DNA of 64,000 nt from a cyanobacterium PCC 7702. Its GTDB lineage: Bacteria; Cyanobacteriota; Cyanobacteriia; Cyanobacteriales; Nostocaceae. The position numbers and the translations under genes are program-made. The notes under the pieces were generated by a model. That model searched no databases, was not told the origin of the DNA, and was given only the letters and a program-made list of their open reading frames with translations. The stretch spans positions 3,873,018 to 3,937,017 of the forward strand of contig KB235926.1 in NCBI GenBank assembly GCA_000332255.1. The letters are read 5' to 3'. Below, in pieces: positions 57,563-64,000 of the stretch (position 1 is its first letter; every line of letters begins with the position of its first letter).

Positions 57563-58591
57563 TTACCCAAGCACCTCCACTTCTTGCGCAGAATTAATTC
57601 GAGCAAGGGTTGACCAAATTTCCTGCAGCATTGGCTCCAATCCTGCACCAGTAACTGCGGAAATTAAAAAAACAGGAGCCTGGGAAAGATGTTTCAGTTG
57701 GGTCGCTAGTGCTTCTAAATCTACACTTTCCTTATCCACTGCATCAATTTTATTCAGCGCTAAAACTTGCGATCGCTCTGCCAAACCTCTTCCGTAGGCT
57801 TGTAATTCTCGCTGAATAATACTGTAGTCTCTGATAACATCGTCGCTGGTGACGTCTATTAAATGCAGCAATACCCGTGTGCGCTCAATATGGCGCAAAA
57901 AATCATGTCCTAACCCACTTCCTTGGGAAGCACCTTCGATTAATCCGGGAATGTCGGCAAAAACCGTACCGTCACCTGTGGGCTTGCGTACTACGCCTAA
58001 ATTTGGTACTAGTGTAGTGAAAGGATAGTCAGCAATTTTGGGACGTGCTGCTGATAAAGCTGAAATTAAAGTGGATTTTCCAGCATTTGGTAGCCCGATA
58101 ATCCCTACTTCTGCCAAAAGTTTCAATTCTAAACGCAGCTGCTTTATTTCTCCTGGTAGTCCGGGTAAAGCATATTCTGGTGCACGGTTGCGATTGCTCA
58201 AAAAATGCTGATTTCCTAACCCACCTTTACCACCTGCTGCTACCAGTAAAGTTTGTCCGGGTTGGACTAAATCTCCAATCAACTCACCTGTTTGAGCGTC
58301 GTAAACAACGGTACCGCAGGGAACTTCAATAATTAAATCTTTCCCGTTGGCTCCAGTGCGGTTATTCGGTCCGCCGCGAGAACCATCTTCTGCCTTAAAT
58401 TTATGATTGTATTTAAAGTCGAGCAAGGTTTGCAGGTTTTCGTCGGCGCGTAAATATACCGAACCCCCCTTTCCGCCGTTACCGCCAGAGGGACCGCCTG
58501 CAGGTACGTACTTTTCCCTGCGGAAGGCGATGATACCGTCGCCTCCTTTACCTGCTTCAACTTCAATTTCTGCTTGATCGATAAATTGCAT
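57563..58591 (-). CDS. obg: GTPase Obg/CgtA
   Basis: Ribosome-associated GTPase needed for 50S assembly and stress control. The 342-residue protein has the glycine-rich Obg fold at the N-terminus ([26 protein letters not shown], residues 1-158), then the G domain: G1 [10 protein letters not shown]3 [10 protein letters not shown]4 NKID. The C-terminal OCT domain is absent, as in many cyanobacterial versions. It is preceded by an upstream palindrome at 58606-58646. Confidence 0.95.
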   Translation of the reverse strand: MQFIDQAEIEVEAGKGGDGIIAFRREKYVPAGGPSGGNGGKGGSVYLRADENLQTLLDFKYNHKFKAEDGSRGGPNNRTGANGKDLIIEVPCGTVVYDAQTGELIGDLVQPGQTLLVAAGGKGGLGNQHFLSNRNRAPEYALPGLPGEIKQLRLELKLLAEVGIIGLPNAGKSTLISALSAARPKIADYPFTTLVPNLGVVRKPTGDGTVFADIPGLIEGASQGSGLGHDFLRHIERTRVLLHLIDVTSDDVIRDYSIIQRELQAYGRGLAERSQVLALNKIDAVDKESVDLEALATQLKHLSQAPVFLISAVTGAGLEPMLQEIWSTLARINSAQEVEVLG

Positions 58592-58605
58592 AGTATTTTT
58601 ATTTA

Positions 58606-58646
58606 TTAGTAGTTAGTAGTTCGTTGCTCTACCTACTAACTACTAA
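58606..58646. repeat. Perfect 14-bp TTAGTAGTTAGTAG inverted repeat
   Basis: TTAGTAGTTAGTAG (58606-58619) and its exact complement CTACTAACTACTAA (58633-58646) with a 13-base loop. It lies between the stop of the TerB-like gene and the start of obg on the same strand, so it could attenuate or end transcription. Built from the same heptamer-like unit as the repeat at 55738-55786. Confidence 0.75.
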
Positions 58647-58664
58647 CCAACATCCACTTACTAA

Positions 58665-59342
58665 TTAACTAATATATTTTGAAATGTCCTCACCGCATTC
58701 ATCTGCTAGATAGGAGAGGGCGCGAAAACGTAAGTTAACAAGTTGCTCGTAGAGGGGATTGAGCTTGCACAATGGTGGTATATGTACTATTTTACGTCCA
58801 AATAGTTTAATATCGCGCTCAAAAGGACACTGAGCAGGAATCATTTTGCACAAAAAGCGAGCGACTCTGGGGTCTTGAATTTCTAGGTCGTTTAGCCATT
58901 CCCGTAAAGGATGCAATGCATCGAGCTGACGCTTTGTAGGTGCAAAGACGGGGGTTTGTCCTTGTTCTGTTGGTTTTGTCAAAGTGTGGCGCAAAGCTTG
59001 TAGTAAATTTTCTGGTGCTCCTAACGCCTTGCACAATTGGTGTAGAAGATAGTCTTCACTTTGAGAGTAAGTACCGTCTGCGATCGCTACCATCACCGCC
59101 GTGCGCAAGAAATTTTCTGCTGCTGGCGTACCCGTACCCAAGATGACAGCTAACTCTTCCGGTTCAATAGCATCGAAGGACTCCAGGTTTGTTCCAGGAG
59201 GCAGTTCTTCCTGAGTAATATTGGTAATTATTTGTCTTTCTTGGTCATCAAAATCACCATCTGCCCAGGCAATCGTCAGTAATCCACGCAACCAAGCGGT
59301 TATTTGTTCGCTGCTATAGGGAGATTGAACAGCACTTGTCAT
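58665..59342 (-). CDS. TerB-like and Mo-dependent nitrogenase C-terminal domain protein
   Basis: A 225-residue soluble protein. The first half resembles a TerB/DjlA-type helical domain (LLTIAWADGDFDDQERQII, AVMVAIADGTYSQSEDYLL, two acidic repeats that could bind metal). The second half is the Mo-dependent nitrogenase C-terminal domain (LHPLREWLNDLEIQDPRVARF, CPFERDIKLFGRKI, CKLNPLYEQLVNLRFRAL) with conserved Cys. Despite its name that domain is widespread in cyanobacteria, including non-fixers, and its role is unknown. It lies upstream of obg on the same strand. Confidence 0.88.
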   Translation of the reverse strand: MTSAVQSPYSSEQITAWLRGLLTIAWADGDFDDQERQIITNITQEELPPGTNLESFDAIEPEELAVILGTGTPAAENFLRTAVMVAIADGTYSQSEDYLLHQLCKALGAPENLLQALRHTLTKPTEQGQTPVFAPTKRQLDALHPLREWLNDLEIQDPRVARFLCKMIPAQCPFERDIKLFGRKIVHIPPLCKLNPLYEQLVNLRFRALSYLADECGEDISKYIS

Positions 59343-59898
59343 AAACTCACGCCTCTAGCTTTTCCCAAGTCCATACTAGCTGACGCTTGCTTTACACAAT
59401 GTTATTTGTTTTATTAAATCTTCTAATTAACTAGAAATGATTCCGTAAGCAAGCTCCACTGCTTTGGCCACAAAAGATAACTTTTGTCTGCAATTGTGGG
59501 CAATTTTGGGAATAAAATCAAAAAAGGGATTTTTAATGACAAAATGAAAGTAGACCTTGACGACGCTCGCTGTGCGACAAACATGATTAATTCTTCTCTG
59601 AGCTACGGTTAGCTGCTGAGAGTAAGGAACCCGACTTGATTCTAAACTGAAATTTGTACCCTGTCCTTGGAGAAAGGCATGTCGATAGATCTTGGACAGC
59701 AATAACTAGGATAATTTTTGCAAAATTTTTGCTAAATTTCTCTTTTTGTATCTGAATTTCTGTTGCTACTATTCTCAACAATCCTTAATTAGATATTTCA
59801 GGGAGGTCGATCGTGGAAATTATTTACTAGCAAAATATTTAAGATTCTGGAAAAATAGGTGAATTTCCATAACCAGGTTTGTTAAAAGTGTATGAGTG
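59343..59898. other. Intergenic stretch without a supported gene
   Basis: A 556-base divergent gap. A minus-strand frame of 91 codons (59427-59702) has no recognisable family and no good ribosome binding site; its Phe-rich middle does not look like a conserved protein. Promoters of the TerB-like gene and of the ligase gene must lie here. Confidence 0.5.
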
Positions 59899-61008
59899 AT
59901 GTTTCAATTTGGTATTGAACATGAAGTAGCTTTCCTTAATGAAAAGGATAAGTTTGTTGATTTTTCTTGTGCAAAGTTTGCTGATTTTAATCAAATTATC
60001 GAACAACTTCCTACATACCCTAATGATTATCTTCAGTTACACATGGGAGACGCTGGTATTAGAAAAAAAAGATGGTACATTGAAGGATTTGAAAGATTTG
60101 CGGATTCCGGAAAAATTGTAGATTGTCTTCCAAAGGGAATTGAAATTAGAACAACAATCAATTCGACAATTTCAAGTACAATTAAAGAACTGACAGAAAG
60201 TTTTTGTTTGCTGAGCAAAGTAGCTGCCCAATACGGCTTTTCGCCAGTATTAATTAGTTTTAATCCCTACAAAACAGCTTTCGAGCCGGAACCACCATTA
60301 AATGATTATGAAATGCAACTAATACAGCAAACTTATCCCGAGGAACAAACCGCTAGTATTTACATGGTGACTTACGGGCCAGATTTAAATTTATCAATGG
60401 CGGGTTTATCAAACGAAAGTTTAATTGATATTGGGAAAAAATTAACTTATTACAGTCCTTATATTGTTCCTTTTAGTTACAGTTCGCCTTTTTATCAAGG
60501 AAATTTGTGGGAAGGTCTGTCGGTGAGGACTTTTGTGAGAACAGGAAGACGAGCAGCGTCAATAGTGTTTGTAGAAAAACGAGAAAAACTACTTGGGGGT
60601 ACACCTTCACTAACGAAAGTAGCGCGCTTGCCAGCAGAAGTAGGTCGAATTGAATTTAAAGCCTTTGATAGTTGTGATGATTTTTCAATTTATGCTGGTT
60701 TATTGGCCTTGTTAAAAGGTTTAGTTTTAGATGAATCACTACCTGGTAGAGCCACAAGACCAGATCCGAAAAAACATCAACTTTCAGCTCAACAGGGATT
60801 TGATAACCAAGATATTTATGCGATCGCCTCACAAGTTTTGCAAGCTGCTGAACATGCTTTGGGAGAAGATCCGGATGTGAATCTACTAGCACCTTTAAAA
60901 GTAATTCTCGAAAAACGAGAAACAAAAGCTCATCAACTGATTCGCGATTTTCAGAAGTTAGGTTCCATAGAACAAGTACTCAAGAATACCTACTCTGCGT
61001 TCGTGTGA
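59899..61008 (+). CDS. Glutamate-cysteine ligase family (GCS2-like) protein
   Basis: A 369-residue protein beginning MFQFGIEHEVAF, the Glu-rich first strand of the carboxylate-amine ligase (GCS2) fold that binds Mg-ATP. Other acidic blocks are KGIEIRTTIN and VGRIEFKAFDSCDD, which would complete the metal site. It differs from the canonical cyanobacterial GshA, so its amino acid substrates are open. A GTG one codon earlier is also possible as start. It ends tail to tail with selD, 35 bases apart, so there is no operon link. Confidence 0.75.
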   Translation: MFQFGIEHEVAFLNEKDKFVDFSCAKFADFNQIIEQLPTYPNDYLQLHMGDAGIRKKRWYIEGFERFADSGKIVDCLPKGIEIRTTINSTISSTIKELTESFCLLSKVAAQYGFSPVLISFNPYKTAFEPEPPLNDYEMQLIQQTYPEEQTASIYMVTYGPDLNLSMAGLSNESLIDIGKKLTYYSPYIVPFSYSSPFYQGNLWEGLSVRTFVRTGRRAASIVFVEKREKLLGGTPSLTKVARLPAEVGRIEFKAFDSCDDFSIYAGLLALLKGLVLDESLPGRATRPDPKKHQLSAQQGFDNQDIYAIASQVLQAAEHALGEDPDVNLLAPLKVILEKRETKAHQLIRDFQKLGSIEQVLKNTYSAFV

Positions 61009-61043
61009 GCAGTTGCTTGTGTAGGAAAATTATCGAAAGCGAT

Positions 61044-63314
61044 CTAGAGGTTAGAAATCAAAGTAACAGGCTTTTGGTCTTTAATCTGTTCCGTGACTTT
61101 TGCGATCGCCACGCTTGCATCGTAACCCAAGGTTTTGAGCGCAGCTAAACAACTATTAACTTGCTCGCGGGGAACAGAGGCTAACAAACCACCAGCAGTT
61201 TGAGGGTCGAACAGTAAAGGATAATTAGGATGATGTTCCCACTGCTGCAAGTTGGCAATATAACTGCAAGCGCGGAGATTTTCTGCGTGCAGAGAGCTAA
61301 AAATTCCCTTTTGTAAGGTTTCCCTTGCACCAGCTAAAACCGGGATAGCCTCCAGATTCAACTGGACTGCGACACCAGAAGCTTGTACCATTTCCATTAA
61401 ATGTCCCAGCAAGCCAAAACCTGTAACATCAGTACAAGCAGTTGCTCTATGTGTCAAGAAACATGCTGCTGCTTTTTGATTGGATAGCAACATCGATTTA
61501 ACGGCGTTATCAATCCAACTTCCTTTAGCTTGACGACGCATGTCAGCAGCAAACAAAGTCCCCGTTCCCAGAGCTTTGGTCAAAATTAACATTTGTCCTG
61601 GTTGCATTCCGCCTTGACGCAGAAGTTGTTGGGGACGAACCAAACCATTGCACGACAAGCCAAATCCTAGTTCTGCACCTTCATTGGTGTGTCCGCCAAT
61701 CAAAGATACTTGTGCTTGGTTTAATACTTTGACAGCACCCGACAACAATTGGTAAAGGGTTTCTTCAACTTTGGCGGGTGTAGCATAGGGAATTGTGGCG
61801 ATCGCCAAAGCGGTTTCTGCAGTTGCTCCCATGGCAAAAATATCGCTCAAGCAATGATTGGCGGTGATTTGTCCAAAAATATACGGATCGTTGATCAAAC
61901 AGCGAAAATAATCTACCGTTAGTACCAGCAATTGCTCCCTCGGCAATTTTAATACTGCTGCATCGTCTGGTGTATCCAAACCAATAATAATATCTTGTCT
62001 TTGTTCGTCTATCGATTGTTCTTGTTTGATGCGAGCAAGAACTTTCTCCAAAACCGTACTGCTTACCTTAGAACCGCATCCCGCGCAGCGCACCGTCAAA
62101 TTAGAAGTGGGAGACTGGGAATCGATGTTTTCCTGTCCTTTGTCCATGTCTGGAAAATGACGGAAGCGTTCTATAAAACGGCGATCGATCCAGTCTTTCC
62201 ATTGCCACAAAAGTTTGTGGGGTGGTAGGGTAAGAAAACCCCGTGTGGCGATCGCTCGTCCATCTCCTGTACCGATTAAACTTAAATATTGTTTCTGGGG
62301 TTTATAAGTTTTAAGAGGCTTTCCTAATAAAGCTCTTCGCAAGTTCTCAAACAAAGGTTTACCTTGACGAACAGCAAACACTCCTGCTTTCGGACGAGGA
62401 TGATTGACTATTGTAGCTATATCCCCACTGGCAAACACGCAGGAATGAGAAAGCGATTGCAGCGTATCCTGAACTAAAATAAAACCTTTTTCGTCAGTTG
62501 TCAATCCTGCTTCCTTTAACCAAAAAGGCGCAGCTGCACCCGTTACCCAGAAAATATAGTCGCAAGTAACTGTCAAACCCGATTCGCATATAACTTTCTG
62601 CGGTTCTACCTTGCATACGGTTTCTCCCAGATGCAATTGTATCTGGCGCTCGGTCAAAAGTTGATGAACTAAACGCCCCACCGACCAGTGATAATTGGGC
62701 ATTAACTGGCTGTGTCGTTGAAATAAATGAATCGCCAAAAAAGTTTTGGATAGTCCTTCCTTGCTTGTTTTTCGCTGTAAATGAGCTTGCATCGATAGCG
62801 CCAGTTCTACACCGCCAGCACCCCCACCCACAATGGCAATAGTTAAGGATTTTGGCGGAGTTTGTGTGACATTGTTTACCAACTGATTCCAGCTTGAGAG
62901 GAATTTCCCCACTGGTTTGACTGGAATTGCCAATTCTGCTGCACCTGGTACGGATGCAAAAGCTGGAGTGCTACCAATGTCTATCGACAGCAGATCGAAA
63001 GTTACCGCTGGACGATGAGCACAAATTACTTTGTGATTTTCTAGATCTAAACCTACTACTCGATCCAAGTACAATTGCGCTTGAGCAAAGCTTGTTAAAG
63101 GTCGCAAGTCTATGTGACATTCTTCATAGCTGTAAAATCCAGCAATATGCCCTGGCAACATGCCAGAATAGGGTGTTTCAAAGTTTTCTGTAATTAACGT
63201 TAACCGCACTCCTGGTAGAGGCTTCATACCGAACATTTGCAGTACTATTGCATGGGTATGACCCCCACCGACCAAGACTAAATCCTTTCTAATAGGTTGT
63301 AAATTTTGCTGCAT
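61044..63314 (-). CDS. selD: FAD oxidoreductase fused to selenide, water dikinase
   Basis: A 756-residue fusion. Residues 1 to about 370 form an NDH-2-like FAD/NAD(P) oxidoreductase (LVLVGGGHTHAIVLQM, AIVGGGAGGVELALSMQ, CVFASGDIATI). Residues from about 400 on are selenophosphate synthetase: the catalytic Cys and Lys in RCAGCGSKVSST, then GLDTPDDAAVLKL, ANHCLSDIFAMGA and IGGHTNEGAEL. Selenophosphate feeds tRNA 2-selenouridine or selenoprotein synthesis. The oxidoreductase may supply reduced selenide, but this is inference. The fusion is known in cyanobacteria. No other sel gene is in the window. Confidence 0.93.
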   Translation of the reverse strand: MQQNLQPIRKDLVLVGGGHTHAIVLQMFGMKPLPGVRLTLITENFETPYSGMLPGHIAGFYSYEECHIDLRPLTSFAQAQLYLDRVVGLDLENHKVICAHRPAVTFDLLSIDIGSTPAFASVPGAAELAIPVKPVGKFLSSWNQLVNNVTQTPPKSLTIAIVGGGAGGVELALSMQAHLQRKTSKEGLSKTFLAIHLFQRHSQLMPNYHWSVGRLVHQLLTERQIQLHLGETVCKVEPQKVICESGLTVTCDYIFWVTGAAAPFWLKEAGLTTDEKGFILVQDTLQSLSHSCVFASGDIATIVNHPRPKAGVFAVRQGKPLFENLRRALLGKPLKTYKPQKQYLSLIGTGDGRAIATRGFLTLPPHKLLWQWKDWIDRRFIERFRHFPDMDKGQENIDSQSPTSNLTVRCAGCGSKVSSTVLEKVLARIKQEQSIDEQRQDIIIGLDTPDDAAVLKLPREQLLVLTVDYFRCLINDPYIFGQITANHCLSDIFAMGATAETALAIATIPYATPAKVEETLYQLLSGAVKVLNQAQVSLIGGHTNEGAELGFGLSCNGLVRPQQLLRQGGMQPGQMLILTKALGTGTLFAADMRRQAKGSWIDNAVKSMLLSNQKAAACFLTHRATACTDVTGFGLLGHLMEMVQASGVAVQLNLEAIPVLAGARETLQKGIFSSLHAENLRACSYIANLQQWEHHPNYPLLFDPQTAGGLLASVPREQVNSCLAALKTLGYDASVAIAKVTEQIKDQKPVTLISNL

Positions 63315-63547
63315 TTTTCATACTTAGACAGGTACTTCTACCCAAGTTACTAGTAACTGCTGAGTTATCTGCAAGCCTTTGCCTAAAAGCTGGAAACACA
63401 AAATACTTTATCTACTTGTAGTTGTGTTACTGAAAAATTTCTCCAAGCTGTCACTAAAAATTTTTACTTAGTTAATAATTCAAGTTAATTCTAACATTTT
63501 ACTTGGAATTTGACTGTATATTCATACTATAAACAATTTAGTTAATA

Positions 63548-64000
63548 ATGAAAATTTTATCTGGGGATAAGGTTTTGTTAGGAAAATACTTGTTGGGGAA
63601 ATTTATTGATAGAATTGGAAATATACATTTCCTCAAGGTTTTTGAAAAAGACTTGATTGTTGCTACAAAAAAATTAGAGCATCCAGATATACAAACTCGT
63701 TTAACTGCCATTTCTACTTTAGAACAAATTGCTCACAATTATCCCCTTTCCCACTGGGAAGTGATAGAAATACTTGCTGGTTTTGTGCGAACTGCTAAAA
63801 TTGAGAGCCACGCATCATCAAAGATTGGCAGAGATATCCAAGCTGCTTTAAGTGTAATTTGTGGAAGAGACACCAATAAAGACCCAAAAAACGAGCAACT
63901 AGATTTGAGTTACGCAAACATGCAAGGTGCAAATCTCCAGCACGCTCATCTCCAGGGAGCAAACCTTACTGGTGCTAACCTATCAAAAGCAAATCTTGCA
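63548..64000 (+). CDS. Pentapeptide-repeat protein, 3' end outside window
   Basis: ATG at 63548 opens a frame of 151 codons that runs off the right edge. About 110 N-terminal residues (KVFEKDLIVATKKLEHPDIQ, ISTLEQIAHNYPLSHWEVIE) form a helical, HEAT-like module that counts repeats of neighbouring elements; pentapeptide repeats begin near residue 118 (LDLSYANMQGANLQHAHLQG) and continue to the edge. This N-terminal module in front of pentapeptides is common in cyanobacteria. Function and full length cannot be judged. Confidence 0.8.
   Translation, partial: MKILSGDKVLLGKYLLGKFIDRIGNIHFLKVFEKDLIVATKKLEHPDIQTRLTAISTLEQIAHNYPLSHWEVIEILAGFVRTAKIESHASSKIGRDIQAALSVICGRDTNKDPKNEQLDLSYANMQGANLQHAHLQGANLTGANLSKANLA

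Noticed and set aside
59427-59702. Open frame of 91 codons on the minus strand
   Set aside because: No family likeness, no ribosome binding site, and composition not typical of a conserved protein.
61009-61043. Operon of the GCS2-like ligase with selD as a selenium-thiol pathway
   Set aside because: The two genes are convergent, so they cannot share a transcript.
1-64000. CRISPR array or prophage
   Set aside because: No regularly spaced direct repeats, cas genes, integrase or phage structural genes were seen.

Overview
The window is chromosomal DNA from a cyanobacterium, most likely a filamentous Nostocales-type strain. Direct signs are the very frequent HIP1 octamer GCGATCGC, a photosystem I gene (psaK), the cyanobacterial alkane pair (aar, ado), an FtsH2-like thylakoid protease, and families typical of cyanobacteria (Mo-dependent nitrogenase C-terminal domain protein, DUF1995, selD fused to an FAD oxidoreductase). 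Assignment to a genus is not possible from sequence alone.

Layout. 1-4.1 kb: end of an exopolysaccharide-type cluster (sugar epimerase, secreted glycosidase-like lipoprotein, frameshifted membrane acyltransferase). 4.2-6.5 kb: a HdeD-like membrane gene, then a decayed stretch holding remains of an IS607-type resolvase and a response regulator. 6.5-11.4 kb: CYTH phosphatase, frameshifted DUF2267 gene, sugar-binding lipoprotein, LD-carboxypeptidase overlapping a glycosyltransferase. 11.7-13.8 kb: methionine salvage genes mtnD-mtnX-mtnB plus a small monooxygenase. 13.9-22 kb: excisionase-like protein, RNA-binding protein with a structured leader, sulfate-binding protein, glutamine amidotransferase, PhoD phosphatase, second HdeD-like gene, isochorismatase-type hydrolase, small secreted and membrane proteins. 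22.4-31.4 kb: TPR protein, queA, YraN nuclease, pentapeptide lumenal protein, DUF1995 protein, cysteine desulfurase, phospholipase D-like lipoprotein, psaK, trpF. 31.5-36.5 kb, all on the minus strand: ado-aar-accA followed by an SDR gene and folE, the arrangement known around cyanobacterial alkane genes. 36.8-42.2 kb: orphan sugar ABC permease, ftsH, a secreted protein, gltX, tRNA-Asp. 42.4-46 kb: exported protein with a LOG-like protein, a protease-TPR gene broken by a frameshift, and a PsbP-like pseudogene. 46-52.6 kb: a complete TetR / membrane fusion / double ATPase / two permease efflux operon of the E. coli cecR-ybhGFSR type. 52.7-64 kb: AbrB-type membrane protein, lipB, ribosome hibernation factor with long leader, peroxiredoxin, DUF5009 acyltransferase, obg, TerB/Mo-nitrogenase-C protein, GCS2-like ligase, selD fusion, and the start of a pentapeptide-repeat gene cut by the window edge.

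Most genes are single housekeeping units or two- to four-gene operons. I found no CRISPR array, prophage or intact insertion sequence, and no clear candidate for an entirely new multi-gene system. The most unusual signals are regulatory or structural: a 12-bp hairpin that buries the ribosome binding site of the RNA-binding protein gene, paired palindromes flanking the TetR gene, a short leader ORF before the hibernation factor, and four genes that each appear to have lost one base in a homopolymer run.
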